A model generated the notes under the pieces. The model was not told where the DNA came from, ran no database searches, and worked only from the letters and a program-made list of their open reading frames with translations. A stretch of DNA of 38,711 bases from Acidobacteriota bacterium (GTDB lineage Bacteria; Acidobacteriota; Terriglobia; Terriglobales; Acidobacteriaceae): the NCBI GenBank assembly GCA_025359885.1, contig JANYDG010000074.1:1-38711 (forward strand), read 5' to 3'. Positions 6,540 to 15,339 of the stretch are shown here, in pieces; the first letter of the stretch is position 1, and every line of letters starts with the position of its first letter. A program made the position numbers and the translations under genes.

Positions 6540-7925
6540 ATGGCAACGCAGGTCACAGGCAAAAGTGCGGTTGAAAGGCCGACAGCTTCAGAAGACCCGG
6601 CAGGGGAGGGGCGGCGAACGACGCTGTCCGGCGCTCTCGGTCCTGATGCCTTTGCGTCTGTGCATGTATCGCGCTCGCCGCAGATGTGGCGCAGATTGCT
6701 GGGATTTGTGGGGCCGGGGTTTCTTATCTCTGTGGGATACATGGATCCTGGCAACTGGGCGACGGACCTGGCCGCAGGCTCGCGCTACGGCTACACACTG
6801 CTGTTTGTGATCATGCTGTCGAATCTGATGGCGATTCTGCTGCAAAGCTTATCGATCAAACTCGGCGTCGCCACCGAGCAGGATCTGGCGCAGGCCTGCC
6901 GCGCGCACTACAGCCGGCCAGTAACGATTGGCCTGTGGGTGATTGCTGAAATCGCGATTGGTGCGTGCGACCTCGCCGAGGTGATTGGCTCGGCGATCGC
7001 GTTGCAACTGCTTTTCCATATTCCATTGTTGGCCGGGGTGCTGATAACGAGCCTCGATGTGCTGGTGATTCTGCTGCTGCAAAATCGCGGCTTCCGCTAT
7101 CTTGAGGCGCTGGTGATTGTGCTTATCGGGACGATTGCCGCGCTGTTTGGGGTGGAGATTCTGCTTTCGCGGCCTGAATTTGCGCCGATTCTGCGCAATC
7201 TTTTCGTCCCGTCGCGCTCGCTGCTCACCAACCCTGAGATGCTTTATATCGGCATCGGCATCCTCGGCGCGACGGTGATGCCACACAATCTTTACCTGCA
7301 CTCGGCGCTGGTGCAGACGCGCAACTACCCACGGACGACGGCAGGGAAGCGGGAGGCGATTCGCTTTGCGAATCTGGATTCAGCGGTGGCGCTGACCTTG
7401 GCGCTGTTTGTGAATGCGGCGATTCTGATTGTTGCGGCGGCTGTTTTCAACCGCAATGGGCATACGGAAGTGGCTGAGATCGAGGATGCTTACAAGCTGC
7501 TTTCGCCGTTGCTGGGGGTAGGCGCGGCTTCTGCGATGTTTGCGGTTGCGTTGCTTGCTTCCGGGCAGAATTCAACGCTGACTGGTACGCTGGCCGGGCA
7601 GGTGGTGATGGATGGCTTTCTGAAGATGCGCCTGCCGCAGTGGGTGCGCCGCCTGGTGACGCGCCTGGCGGCGATTATTCCGACGATCATCGTGGTGGCA
7701 ATTTACGGCGAGCACGGCACGGCGCGGCTGCTGATCCTGAGCCAGGTGATTTTGAGTATGCAGTTGAGTTTTGCGGTGTTTCCGCTGGTGGCGTTTACGA
7801 GCGACCGCAGCAAGATGGGGCCATTTGTGAACGCGGCTTGGCTCAAGGTACTCGCCTGGGCGGTGGCGGTGGTGATTGCCGGGCTGAATCTCTGGCTGCT
7901 GGTGCAGATATTTCTCGGCAGATAA
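6540..7925 (+). CDS. mntH: Nramp-family divalent metal transporter (Mn2+/Fe2+, proton-coupled)
   Basis: The protein has 461 aa from the ATG at 6540, with about 11 membrane segments. The two unwound-helix metal-site motifs are intact: DPGN in TM1 ([13 protein letters not shown]) and MPH in TM6 ([13 protein letters not shown]). It imports Mn2+ or Fe2+ across the inner membrane. An in-frame GTG at 6420 would add 40 residues without hydrophobic or conserved character. ATG 6540 has AGGAGA about 13 nt upstream and is preferred. The hydrophilic N-terminal ~55 residues before TM1 are longer than usual. It is probably repressed by the upstream MntR through the palindrome at 6363-6378. Confidence 0.93.
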   Translation: MATQVTGKSAVERPTASEDPAGEGRRTTLSGALGPDAFASVHVSRSPQMWRRLLGFVGPGFLISVGYMDPGNWATDLAAGSRYGYTLLFVIMLSNLMAILLQSLSIKLGVATEQDLAQACRAHYSRPVTIGLWVIAEIAIGACDLAEVIGSAIALQLLFHIPLLAGVLITSLDVLVILLLQNRGFRYLEALVIVLIGTIAALFGVEILLSRPEFAPILRNLFVPSRSLLTNPEMLYIGIGILGATVMPHNLYLHSALVQTRNYPRTTAGKREAIRFANLDSAVALTLALFVNAAILIVAAAVFNRNGHTEVAEIEDAYKLLSPLLGVGAASAMFAVALLASGQNSTLTGTLAGQVVMDGFLKMRLPQWVRRLVTRLAAIIPTIIVVAIYGEHGTARLLILSQVILSMQLSFAVFPLVAFTSDRSKMGPFVNAAWLKVLAWAVAVVIAGLNLWLLVQIFLGR

Positions 7926-8127
7926 CCTGTGCAGGATGGCGTCCTTTGTCAGGTTTCAGGGGTGCCATTGCCAGCCGGCAACGTGCTAGTATTTCGGCAT
8001 TGCCTATGATCGTCTCTCGCTGAAACTCGACCGTTGATTGCCCGGCCAGCCGCCTCGGGGCGGAGCTTTGGCTGCGCAGATTTCAAGATCAACCTCCGGA
8101 CAGCAGGATCGTTTGAAAGAGAGCGAC

Positions 8128-8733
8128 ATGACACGAATTCAGGCAAAAGAAACAGCGCCGTCTCAGATTTCAACCCCACTTTTTGAAGACCTGCAAACGC
8201 TGCGACTTGATCTGGCGGCGATTACGGCAGAGTCTTTGCTTTGCCAGCAGAGCAATCATGCTGGTTTCCGCCTGGACCTGGGCAGGATCGTTCAGGCAGA
8301 AGTTCCCGATGCCTGGCCGCATGAGAACTGGGAACCGCACGTCTACGAGTACCTGCTCAATCTGATCGCGAGCGACGCCGAGGCAACGGGCTGGTGCCGC
8401 TACCTGATGCTGCGCCACGCGACGGGCCGCACGCTCATCGGCAGCGTTGGCGGGGCCTTTCCTCATCCCGTCACCGGCGAGGCGGAAATCGGCTATGGAC
8501 TGCTGCCCGCATGGCAGCGGCAGGGTTTTGCAGCCGAAGCGGTGATGGCCATGCTGCCCTGGATGCAGACGCGGCGGACGATCAGCGGGTTCATTGCGCA
8601 GACCTTTCCGCATCTGCGGGGATCGATCAGGGTGCTGGAGAAGTGCGGCTTTGCGCCTGGGGGTGCTGGCTTTGAGGAGGGAACGATCCTATTCCGCCGC
8701 GGGCCGGTGGCTTCTTCCTCTGACGGCGCTTGA
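8128..8733 (+). CDS. GNAT family N-acetyltransferase
   Basis: The protein has 201 aa. It resembles the RimJ/RimL-type branch: an N-terminal LRLDLAAITAE segment, then RTLIGSVGGAF, EIGYGLLPAWQRQGFAAEAV (acetyl-CoA binding motif A, Q/R-x-x-G-x-G/A) and SIRVLEKCGFAPGG near the C-terminus. It transfers acetyl from acetyl-CoA to an amine; the acceptor is unknown. An upstream in-frame start at 8038 would add a 30-aa low-complexity tail. The ATG at 8128 with GAAAGAGAG upstream is preferred. It is a single gene with 202 bp before it, which hold no other gene. Confidence 0.85.
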   Translation: MTRIQAKETAPSQISTPLFEDLQTLRLDLAAITAESLLCQQSNHAGFRLDLGRIVQAEVPDAWPHENWEPHVYEYLLNLIASDAEATGWCRYLMLRHATGRTLIGSVGGAFPHPVTGEAEIGYGLLPAWQRQGFAAEAVMAMLPWMQTRRTISGFIAQTFPHLRGSIRVLEKCGFAPGGAGFEEGTILFRRGPVASSSDGA

Positions 8734-8749
8734 CGTAAGATCGCAGCTG

Positions 8750-8779
8750 TTCGGGGAGCCGCGCTTTTGGTTCCCCGAA
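8750..8779 (+). promoter_or_regulatory. Strong stem-loop between GNAT gene and GH39 gene
   Basis: TTCGGGGAGCC pairs with GGTTCCCCGAA (11 bp with one G-T pair) around an 8-nt loop GCGCTTTT. It starts 16 bp after the GNAT stop and ends 11 bp before the GGGAG ribosome binding site of the GH39 gene. No T-run follows, so it may be a factor-dependent terminator, an mRNA-stability element, or a translational control hairpin for the glycosidase. Confidence 0.55.
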
Positions 8780-8799
8780 AGCCTCTCTCGGGAGTTTCA

Positions 8800-10503
8800 A
8801 TGTCTCAGCTTGTCCGCCGTTTCTTCCATGGCTTTTTTGTCGTGACGCTGCAGATCTTTGCTGGCGTCTTTCCTGCGGCTGCGCAGGCGGCCAAGCCAGT
8901 CGTCATAACCGTGCATGCTGACCAACCGGGAGAGGCCTACAAGCCGCTTTGGAACTTCTTTGGCGCGGATGAGCCGAACTATCTCTACGCGCCCAATGGG
9001 CAAAAGCTGCTGCGCGAATTGAGCGACCTGAGCCCGGTTCCGGTCTATTTTCGTCCCCACAACCTGCTCACCACCGGGGATGGGCAGGGTTCGCTGAAGT
9101 GGGGTTCGACAAATGCTTACACGGAAAAGCCAGACGGCACGGCGATCTACGACTGGACGATCACGGACCGCATCTTTGACGCGATGATCGCGGCGCATGT
9201 GCGCCCGCTGGTGGAGATCGGCTTCATGCCGGAGGCGCTTTCAACGCACCCGGCACCCTACCGGCACGACTTTCCCAAGGGAGAGGTCTTTACCGGCTGG
9301 ACCTATCCGCCGAAGGACTACGAGAAGTGGGGCAAGCTGGTCCACGCCTATGCCGAGCACCTGCTTGCGCGTTATGGCGCACAGACTGGGACATGGATGT
9401 GGGAGGTATGGAACGAGCCGGACATCCCATACTGGCACGGCACTCCGGAGGAGTATGACCGCCTTTACGACGTGACCGCGCAGGCGATACGCGCCGTGCT
9501 GCCCGAGGCGCGGGTGGGTGGGCCGGAGGTTACGGGGATTGCGTCGAGTCGTGGCGAGGCGTTTTTGCGGCAGTTTCTGGAGCATTGCGCCAAAGGCGTC
9601 AATGCGGCCACGGGCGGAACCGGCGCGCCACTCGACTTCATCAGCTACCACCCGAAGGGGCGCCCGGCGCACGTTGACGGCCACGTCCGCATGGATATCG
9701 GCCACCAGTTGCGCGCTGTTGAACGGGGCATGCGGGTCATTGCATCCTATCCGGAGTGGCGTAAGACTCCGATTGTGCTCGGCGAGAGTGACCCTGAGGG
9801 CTGCGCCGCCTGCAAGGGTGCTGCGAACGGCTACCGCAACGGCCCGCTCTACGGGGTGAGCGTTGCGGAGGCAACCATGCGGACCTATGAGTTGGCGAAT
9901 AAATACGGCCTGACGGTGGAGGGTTCGGTGACCTGGGCTTTTGAATTTGAAGACCAGACCCCATTCGCAGGGTTTCGCGAACTGGCGACCAACGGCATCG
10001 ACAAGCCGGTGCTCAACGTCTTTCGCATGATGGGCACGCTGGGCGGCAACTGGCTGAAGACGGAAAGCTCAGCCGCAATCCCGCTTGACGACATTGTGCA
10101 GGAGAGTGTGGTGGGCTCATCGGACGTGAATGCCGTGGCGACGGTCCGCGACATTGCTGCCAGCGGCGCACACACGGAGTGGAGCATTCTCGCCTGGAAC
10201 TACCACGACGACGATGTGGCGACGGGGGATGCACAGATTGAGCTGAAAGTCAGCGGTCTTTCCGGTGATTTGGTCAGTGCGCGTGAGTTTCGCATGGATG
10301 CAAATCACAGCAATGCCTACGCAGCGTGGATGCAGATGGGCAGCCCGGCGCAGCCAACGCCCGAGCAGCAGAAGAAGCTCGAAGCCGCCGGGGCACTGGA
10401 GGAGACGGTCGGCTCCCATCCTGTGGCTGTTTTGAATGGAGTCGCCAGAATGGAACTTACGCTGCCTCGGCAGGGGGTCGCTTTGATCCAGCTACTGCAA
10501 TAG
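8800..10503 (+). CDS. Secreted glycoside hydrolase family 39 (beta-xylosidase-like)
   Basis: The protein has 567 aa. A signal peptide (MSQLVRRFFHGFFVVTLQIF, cleavage near AAAQA) exports it. The (beta/alpha)8 GH39 core follows: GADEPNY, PVYFRPHNLL, DRIFDAMIAAHVRPLVEIGFMP, WMWEVWNEPD with acid/base Glu206, and IVLGESDPEG with probable nucleophile Glu329. A C-terminal beta-sandwich with Ig-like strands covers the last ~130 aa. GH39 members are beta-xylosidases or alpha-iduronidases; EVWNEPD and the cell-envelope context favour xylan or related plant polymers. Start at 8800 has GGGAG 6 nt upstream; the upstream ATG at 8767 lacks one. No transporter or regulator gene accompanies it. Confidence 0.9.
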   Translation: MSQLVRRFFHGFFVVTLQIFAGVFPAAAQAAKPVVITVHADQPGEAYKPLWNFFGADEPNYLYAPNGQKLLRELSDLSPVPVYFRPHNLLTTGDGQGSLKWGSTNAYTEKPDGTAIYDWTITDRIFDAMIAAHVRPLVEIGFMPEALSTHPAPYRHDFPKGEVFTGWTYPPKDYEKWGKLVHAYAEHLLARYGAQTGTWMWEVWNEPDIPYWHGTPEEYDRLYDVTAQAIRAVLPEARVGGPEVTGIASSRGEAFLRQFLEHCAKGVNAATGGTGAPLDFISYHPKGRPAHVDGHVRMDIGHQLRAVERGMRVIASYPEWRKTPIVLGESDPEGCAACKGAANGYRNGPLYGVSVAEATMRTYELANKYGLTVEGSVTWAFEFEDQTPFAGFRELATNGIDKPVLNVFRMMGTLGGNWLKTESSAAIPLDDIVQESVVGSSDVNAVATVRDIAASGAHTEWSILAWNYHDDDVATGDAQIELKVSGLSGDLVSAREFRMDANHSNAYAAWMQMGSPAQPTPEQQKKLEAAGALEETVGSHPVAVLNGVARMELTLPRQGVALIQLLQ

Positions 10504-10580
10504 GCTGGGGCCGCCTTTACACTGCCAACCCTGAACGCGGACAATGAAACCAGCATTTCAAAAAGAAGAGGGAACTGACC

Positions 10581-10763
10581 ATGCCGCTTTCCGGAGAAGC
10601 AATCCGCCTGATGAACTACATCGACGATGTGTCGGTGACGCTGCGCCGCATTCTTACCGGGGTGGCCACGCTGGACGACGATGAGCGCGCATTGGTCTCA
10701 GCCCACCTGGCGCAGGCCAAGCCAAGCGCGCAGGACGTACTCGACGCTCTGGCCGCCAAATAA
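10581..10763 (+). CDS. Small hypothetical protein (60 aa)
   Basis: This short gene has a good ribosome binding site (AGAGGGAA 7-8 nt before ATG) and coding-like composition. The product is soluble and probably helical, with an amphipathic N-terminal half (LMNYIDDVSVTLRRILTG) and an acidic C-terminal half. I recognise no family. It sits 77 bp after the GH39 gene and 38 bp before the next gene, so it may belong to a short operon. Confidence 0.6.
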   Translation: MPLSGEAIRLMNYIDDVSVTLRRILTGVATLDDDERALVSAHLAQAKPSAQDVLDALAAK

Positions 10764-10801
10764 AAACATCCGCCTGTTCTGCATTTGCGAGGCTCTCCGG
10801 C

Positions 10802-11359
10802 TTGATTTCCTCTGTCATCACGGTTGCCATCATCGGCGCTGGCCCCCTGGGCAGGCGGTTGGCTTTTCACGCCGCCCGCGCAGGTTTTCAAGTGGTGCTT
10901 GAGGATGTGATGCCGGCCAGCCTGCGCCATGCTGAGGAAGCGCTGCGCGAGGCGCTCGGCCCCGCCGCGATGCCGCTGGTTCGCTTTGCCCGCACCGTGG
11001 AAGAGGCGGTGCGCGAGGCCGACCTGGCCATTGACTGCGTGCCCGATGAGCTTGAGTCGAAGCTGGAGATATTCAGCCTGCTGGACCGCATGGCCCCGCC
11101 AAAAACAATCTTTGCCACGCCTACGACCAATCTCTCGATAGCCGATCTGGCCAGTTGTACCTATCGTGCGAGTCAGTGCATTGGCATTGCCGTCAAGGCA
11201 GAGCAGCTCTCAGAGGAAGCAGTGGCTGATCAGGTGATTCCTATCCGGATCACCAGCCATACTTCGCCAGAGGCGCAGGCGCTGGTTGCCGCCTTCTGGA
11301 GCAGGCTGGGCTATTTGCCGGTCGTCGAACTGGATGCGGCCGAGGCGATGTTGCGCTAG
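10802..11359 (+). CDS. Stand-alone 3-hydroxyacyl-CoA dehydrogenase NAD-binding domain
   Basis: The protein has 185 aa and starts with a Rossmann fold: VAIIGAGPLGRRLAFHAARAGF (GxGxxG with the normal third Gly position occupied, G-A-G-P-L-G), then VVLEDVMPASLRHAEEAL, TVEEAVREADLAIDCVPDELESK and TPTTNLSIADLA. These match the N-terminal 3HCDH domain of FadB/PaaH-type enzymes, ending about where the NAD-binding domain ends. The C-terminal catalytic/dimerisation domain is absent and no remnant follows, so it cannot be a complete dehydrogenase. The start is uncertain: TTG at 10802 with GAGG upstream is the only good in-frame option. Confidence 0.72.
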   Translation: MISSVITVAIIGAGPLGRRLAFHAARAGFQVVLEDVMPASLRHAEEALREALGPAAMPLVRFARTVEEAVREADLAIDCVPDELESKLEIFSLLDRMAPPKTIFATPTTNLSIADLASCTYRASQCIGIAVKAEQLSEEAVADQVIPIRITSHTSPEAQALVAAFWSRLGYLPVVELDAAEAMLR

Positions 11360-11447
11360 ATTTCGGCGAGGCACCCAATCCACGGAACCAACCATCCCTC
11401 TGCTGCGTACAGCGTCTAAGGCAGAGTAAGTTTGCCTGGAAACCCCT

Positions 11448-12701
11448 ATGCAGAATCTCGGTGACATTCTCGGTGAAGTCTTCCGCGCCATGATGGCCAA
11501 CAAGCTGCGGACGTTTCTAACCATGTTTGGCATTGCCTGGGGGGTTGGATCGCTGCTGGTGCTGGTCGGGCTGGGCGAGGGCTTTCGCTCAGGCCAGCAG
11601 CGCAACCTGGCCTCGGTGGGCAATGACGTGATCATGATGTGGAGCGCGACGATCCCGGCGCTGCCCAATCAGCACACGGCCATGCGCCCCTACAAGCTCA
11701 CGCTCAAAGATGTCGCGGATATGCGCAGGCTCCCCGAATTGCGCACGGTGACGGCTATCCTGCAGCGCCAGGATCTGTACCAGGTGAGCGCATTTTCAAA
11801 CACCTCGTCGCAGGTGATGGGCGTCGAGCCGAATTTTACGGTGGTGCGCTTCGTGCCGCTTGAAGAGGGTCGTTTCATTGACGCCGGCGACCTGACCAAC
11901 CGCCGCCGGGTGGCCGTACTCGGACCAAAAACCGCCCATCTGCTCTTCCCCGGCCATCCGTGGAAGGACGAGACGATCACCATCAACGGCACCAGCTTTG
12001 CCGTTGTGGGCAGGGTTGGCTCAAACGCGCGGGGGAATAACGATTTTGACGACCAGAAGATTTACATCCCGCTGACCACGATGCAGGAACTTTTTGCGAT
12101 GAAGGGCGAGAACCTGCCCAAAGATGCGCTGAGTTCGATTCAATATCAGCCCACGATCAAGGGGCAGGATACGGCTGCGGTGAAGGCGGCCCACGCGGTT
12201 ATCGGTGCCAATCACGGATTTGATCCTTCGCTCAAAGAAGCATTTGACGAGTGGGATACGATTCACACGAATCAGCTGGTCAGCAAGATTTTTGATGCGA
12301 TGGATGTCTTCCTTGGTGGAGTGGGGATTGTGACGCTGGGGCTCGGTGCGGTGGGAATTATCAATATCATGCTGGTCTCGGTGACAGAACGCACGCGCGA
12401 AATCGGTTTGCGCAAGGCGCTGGGCGCGACCAAGCGCAGTATTCTGACGCAGTTCTTTTTAGAGGGGCTGATCCTGACGACGGTGAGCGGGGTCGTTGGG
12501 ATTGCGGTATCGGGGCTTTTCATGGCGATCTTGCAGGTGCTTTTTGGTGGCGTACTGCCTGGTTTTGATCCGCCGCGACTGGTCTGGTGGTCAGCGGCGC
12601 TGGCGATGGGGGCGCTTGCTGTCAGCGGAATCGTCGCTGGCGTTTACCCGGCGAGCATTGCCGCCGCGCTGGAACCTGTAGAGGCATTGAGGCGGGAATA
12701 A
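11448..12701 (+). CDS. ABC transporter permease, MacB/FtsX type (first of pair)
   Basis: The protein has 417 aa. There is one N-terminal membrane helix (LRTFLTMFGIAWGVGSLLVLVGLGEGF), a large periplasmic MacB-core domain (about 60-280), then three C-terminal helices of the FtsX domain with the typical cytoplasmic ERTREIGLRKALGATKRSI motif and a PxEALRRE end. Such permeases are mechanotransmission components that move lipids, peptides or drugs outward, driven by a separate MacB-type ATPase. No ATPase or membrane-fusion protein is encoded nearby. The downstream homologue starts 14 bp after this stop, so the two probably form a heterodimer. Confidence 0.88.
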   Translation: MQNLGDILGEVFRAMMANKLRTFLTMFGIAWGVGSLLVLVGLGEGFRSGQQRNLASVGNDVIMMWSATIPALPNQHTAMRPYKLTLKDVADMRRLPELRTVTAILQRQDLYQVSAFSNTSSQVMGVEPNFTVVRFVPLEEGRFIDAGDLTNRRRVAVLGPKTAHLLFPGHPWKDETITINGTSFAVVGRVGSNARGNNDFDDQKIYIPLTTMQELFAMKGENLPKDALSSIQYQPTIKGQDTAAVKAAHAVIGANHGFDPSLKEAFDEWDTIHTNQLVSKIFDAMDVFLGGVGIVTLGLGAVGIINIMLVSVTERTREIGLRKALGATKRSILTQFFLEGLILTTVSGVVGIAVSGLFMAILQVLFGGVLPGFDPPRLVWWSAALAMGALAVSGIVAGVYPASIAAALEPVEALRRE

Positions 12702-12715
12702 GGGAGCTGGAATCG

Positions 12716-13954
12716 ATGTTCAAAGATATTCTCATGCAGGCCTGGGAGGCGATGGTCTATAACCGCCGCCGGACGATGATCACGATTGTTGGCATGGCCT
12801 GGGGTATTGCGACGGTAGTGCTGCTGCTGGCCTATGGTGCGGGATTCAGCCGCGCCGTGGAAGCGATTTTTGCGCAATGGGGTACCTCGCTTATGGGAGC
12901 CTTTCCTGGCCGCACCAGCGAACAGGCTGGCGGCGACAAGGCCGGCGTCAAAGTGCGCTTTACCCAGGATGACATCGATACGGTCTACAACGCTGTTCCA
13001 GGGATCATTCACATTACACCGATGGTCAACAAGGACGTACCGGTACAGGACGATCTGCACACCTTCACCTGGACCGTGCAGGGCGTGCTGCCAGTGGCTG
13101 ATAACATCATGCATCTCACTGTCGATACGGGGCGATTTTTTGACGGTGGCGAAGAGCAGCAGCGCGCGCATGTTGCCGTGATTGGCTCAGAAGCCAAGAC
13201 CAAGCTCTTCTCAGGCGGCTATGCCATTGGCGAATCGATTCGTTTGAATGGCATTCGCTTTACGGTGATTGGGGTGCTTGCGACCAAGATGCAGGAGGGG
13301 AACGATGATGCCAACCGGCAGATTTACATTCCATTCAGCACAATGGGTGACATCAAAGACACGAAATACCTTGACGGTATGTGGATGAACTACAGCGGCG
13401 ATTACCAGACGGTTGAAAAGAATCTGCGAGCCACGCTGGCCTCGGCGCATAACTTTCGCCCGTCTGATCGACGCGCCATCTTTGTCGCGAATCTTATGGA
13501 GCAGTTGAGTCAGTTTCGGTTGCTGTCGATGGCGCTGCAGATACTGCTTGCCCTGGTGGGCGCGCTGACACTGGGCATTGCCGGCATCGGTCTGATGAAT
13601 ATCATGCTGGTCGCAGTGCAGCAGCGGACGCGCGAAATTGGCATTGAAAAGGCGCTGGGCGCGCAGAAACGCCACATCCTTATGCAGTTTCTTGCCGAAG
13701 CGTTTGTGATTACCGGGGTCGGCGGCGCATGCGGGATCGTGCTGGCGGAGTTGGTTTCGGTATTGGTCGGGCGCATCCCGTTCTACAGCAACATTGCAGA
13801 ACACGCTGAAGGCGCAGATATCTACCTGCGCATCTCGCCGATGTCGGTGGTGGTGGCGACGGGCATTCTGCTTGTGACGGGCTTGATCAGCGGCATGATT
13901 CCGGCTATCCGAGCGGCGAATCTTGATCCGATTGAGGCTTTGCGGTACGAGTGA
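12716..13954 (+). CDS. ABC transporter permease, MacB/FtsX type (second of pair)
   Basis: The protein has 412 aa with the same layout as its upstream neighbour: N-terminal helix after YNRRRTMITIVGMAWGIATVVLLLAYG, periplasmic MacB-core domain, and three C-terminal FtsX helices with QRTREIGIEKALGAQKRHI and a final PIEALRYE. The ATG at 12716 follows GGAG by about 9 nt; an earlier ATG at 12587 lies inside the previous gene in another frame and would add arginine-rich junk. The two proteins are similar in design but clearly diverged, which suggests an obligate heteromeric permease rather than a recent duplication. Confidence 0.88.
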   Translation: MFKDILMQAWEAMVYNRRRTMITIVGMAWGIATVVLLLAYGAGFSRAVEAIFAQWGTSLMGAFPGRTSEQAGGDKAGVKVRFTQDDIDTVYNAVPGIIHITPMVNKDVPVQDDLHTFTWTVQGVLPVADNIMHLTVDTGRFFDGGEEQQRAHVAVIGSEAKTKLFSGGYAIGESIRLNGIRFTVIGVLATKMQEGNDDANRQIYIPFSTMGDIKDTKYLDGMWMNYSGDYQTVEKNLRATLASAHNFRPSDRRAIFVANLMEQLSQFRLLSMALQILLALVGALTLGIAGIGLMNIMLVAVQQRTREIGIEKALGAQKRHILMQFLAEAFVITGVGGACGIVLAELVSVLVGRIPFYSNIAEHAEGADIYLRISPMSVVVATGILLVTGLISGMIPAIRAANLDPIEALRYE

Positions 13955-13991
13955 AGCCGCTTCCGGCTTCCAGCCTCTTGCGAAAAGCTGG
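13953..13991. terminator. Two small hairpins in a convergent gap, possible terminator
   Basis: GAAGCCG-CTTC-CGGCTTC (13953-13970) overlaps the stop of the permease gene, and CCAGC...GCTGG (13970-13991) follows immediately. They fill the 40-bp gap between convergent genes. Neither has a clear T-run, so intrinsic termination is only possible. Confidence 0.35.
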
Positions 13992-13994
13992 TGG

Positions 13995-14651
13995 CTAGAC
14001 TGGCGGCAGAGCATCGACCACGGGCACTCCGGCGGGCGGGGAAAAGTGGAAGGTGCTCTCTGGAATCTGGGCGTTGGGTTCCTCGCCAGAGAAGCTAAAG
14101 CGGGTGAGCGCGCCGTCTGCTTCTTCAATGACGATGCCGGTGATTGTGCCTGTCGCAGTTACCGAGAGAGTCAGCTTGGTCACACGCTTTTGCTTGCCCC
14201 TGGGAACGCCTGAAAGCGTGTAACCGGTTGTACTCTGCGTCAGGGTGAGGCTTTGGAGTTCGCTCTCGATCTTTGTGTGGCCGAGCAGGAAGCGGAGGGG
14301 GGAGCGCAGGTCGTCTAACTTGCTGGCAGCGATGCGCTGCACCTGGGAGTCGCCGGGCGCATAGAACCACGCGAATTTGCCGTCGAGGACGAAGAGCTTG
14401 CCGGGGGTGCTCGAGTAGTCCCAGCGCATGCGTCCGGGTTTGCGCAGCAACATTGTGCCAGACTCGCTGCGGTGCATCCCGAGGCCTTCGTAGCTTTCGG
14501 TGAAGGCTGAGCGAAGCGAAAGCAGATGGTTGTAGTGGTCATCGACGAGATGAGCCAGATTGATGGCCGAGAAGGCGGACTGCTGGGCGGACTGGTGGAC
14601 GGACTGCTGGGCAACCATGTGCGCAGCCATCAGACTGGCTGCCAGTGCCAC
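13995..14651 (-). CDS. LolA-like outer-membrane lipoprotein carrier protein
   Basis: The protein has about 218 aa. After an N-terminal hydrophobic stretch and AQQS it shows the LolA half-barrel pattern: LRSAFTESYEGLGMHRSESGTMLLRKPGRMRWDYSSTP, KLFVLDGKFAWFYAPGDSQVQR, SPLRFLLG and a late beta-strand series. LolA ferries lipoproteins through the periplasm. The start is uncertain: GTG at 14651 gives a short signal with no n-region charge, while a CTG at 14687 (inside the pilin gene) would add a K/R-bearing n-region and a better signal peptide. The signal/mature junction contains three 12-bp tandem repeats. It follows the pilin-like gene on the same strand by 14 bp. Confidence 0.82.
   Translation of the reverse strand: MALAASLMAAHMVAQQSVHQSAQQSAFSAINLAHLVDDHYNHLLSLRSAFTESYEGLGMHRSESGTMLLRKPGRMRWDYSSTPGKLFVLDGKFAWFYAPGDSQVQRIAASKLDDLRSPLRFLLGHTKIESELQSLTLTQSTTGYTLSGVPRGKQKRVTKLTLSVTATGTITGIVIEEADGALTRFSFSGEEPNAQIPESTFHFSPPAGVPVVDALPPV
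14575..14610. repeat. 3 x 12-bp in-frame tandem repeat in the LolA-like gene
   Basis: Units GCGGACTGCTGG, GCGGACTGGTGG and ACGGACTGCTGG lie head to tail and encode a Q/S-rich segment (QQSVHQSAQQSA) just after the signal peptide. The repeat keeps the frame. Confidence 0.85.
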
Positions 14652-14665
14652 CAGAGTCGCCCGGC

Positions 14666-15181
14666 CTATTGAATGTTTTGCGTGCAGTTTGTGCCACCCG
14701 TCGGGTCAGATTTCACTTCGCCGTAGTTGTCGATGCAGAACCCGCGATTGCCGGTCTTGCCAACAGCCTGCGGCACGGCGTTGACTTCAAAGCCGGTGAT
14801 CTGGTCAGTGTTGTTGACGGTGACCTTGCTGCAATTGGTGATGTTAAAGGTGTAGCCAGCCTTGATGCCCGCGGGCAGATCGCCTTGCAGCAACTGCGCC
14901 GAGGTTGGCGTTGGCACACCCTGCTTGGGATCGCCGCCCAGGGCCGACAGGGTGCAGGCAAAGCCGTTCGACGGATAGGTCGTCTGGTACTGAATCTGCG
15001 CCTTGTAGATGGCCTGCAGCGAGTTGATTGCTGAGGTCTCGTTGGCCTGGGCCTTCATCTTGTTGAAGTTGGGGATGGCGATCAGCATGAGAATGAGCAT
15101 GATGCTGATGACGATCAACAACTCCATCAGGGTGAAGCCGTTTGGGCGTTGGCGATTGGTTTTGTTTGATGCGGTCGTCAT
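14666..15181 (-). CDS. Type IV pilin-like prepilin protein
   Basis: The protein has 171 aa. A short basic leader (TTASNKTNRQRPNG) is followed by the prepilin peptidase site G-FTLMELL with the conserved Glu at +5 and a hydrophobic N-terminal helix (LIVISIMLILMLIAIPNF). The C-terminal globular part has four cysteines, which could form disulfides as in pilin D-regions. It could be a major pilin or a type II secretion pseudopilin. The T2S-G hallmark is not obvious, and no pil or gsp genes are adjacent. GAGG lies about 12 nt before the ATG. It is upstream of the LolA-like gene. Confidence 0.88.
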   Translation of the reverse strand: MTTASNKTNRQRPNGFTLMELLIVISIMLILMLIAIPNFNKMKAQANETSAINSLQAIYKAQIQYQTTYPSNGFACTLSALGGDPKQGVPTPTSAQLLQGDLPAGIKAGYTFNITNCSKVTVNNTDQITGFEVNAVPQAVGKTGNRGFCIDNYGEVKSDPTGGTNCTQNIQ

Positions 15182-15339
15182 GGGTATCCAAAGCCTCAGA
15201 GCAAGCCTTCAATTTGAGTGCAAGCGATTGCCGGTACAAAGAGAATCCTAAAGCCTGCGGGTGCCAAATGGAAGACCCGCACCGGAACTACTCTGCGAAT
15301 TAGACGCGCGGGGCCGGGAATTCGCTCACCAGACTCGTC

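Noticed and set aside
15182-15339. Sigma-54 promoter for the pilin-like gene
   Set aside because: A GG...GC pair is present in CCGGCAATCGCTTGCA, but the spacing is 9 rather than 10 and the flanking consensus is poor.
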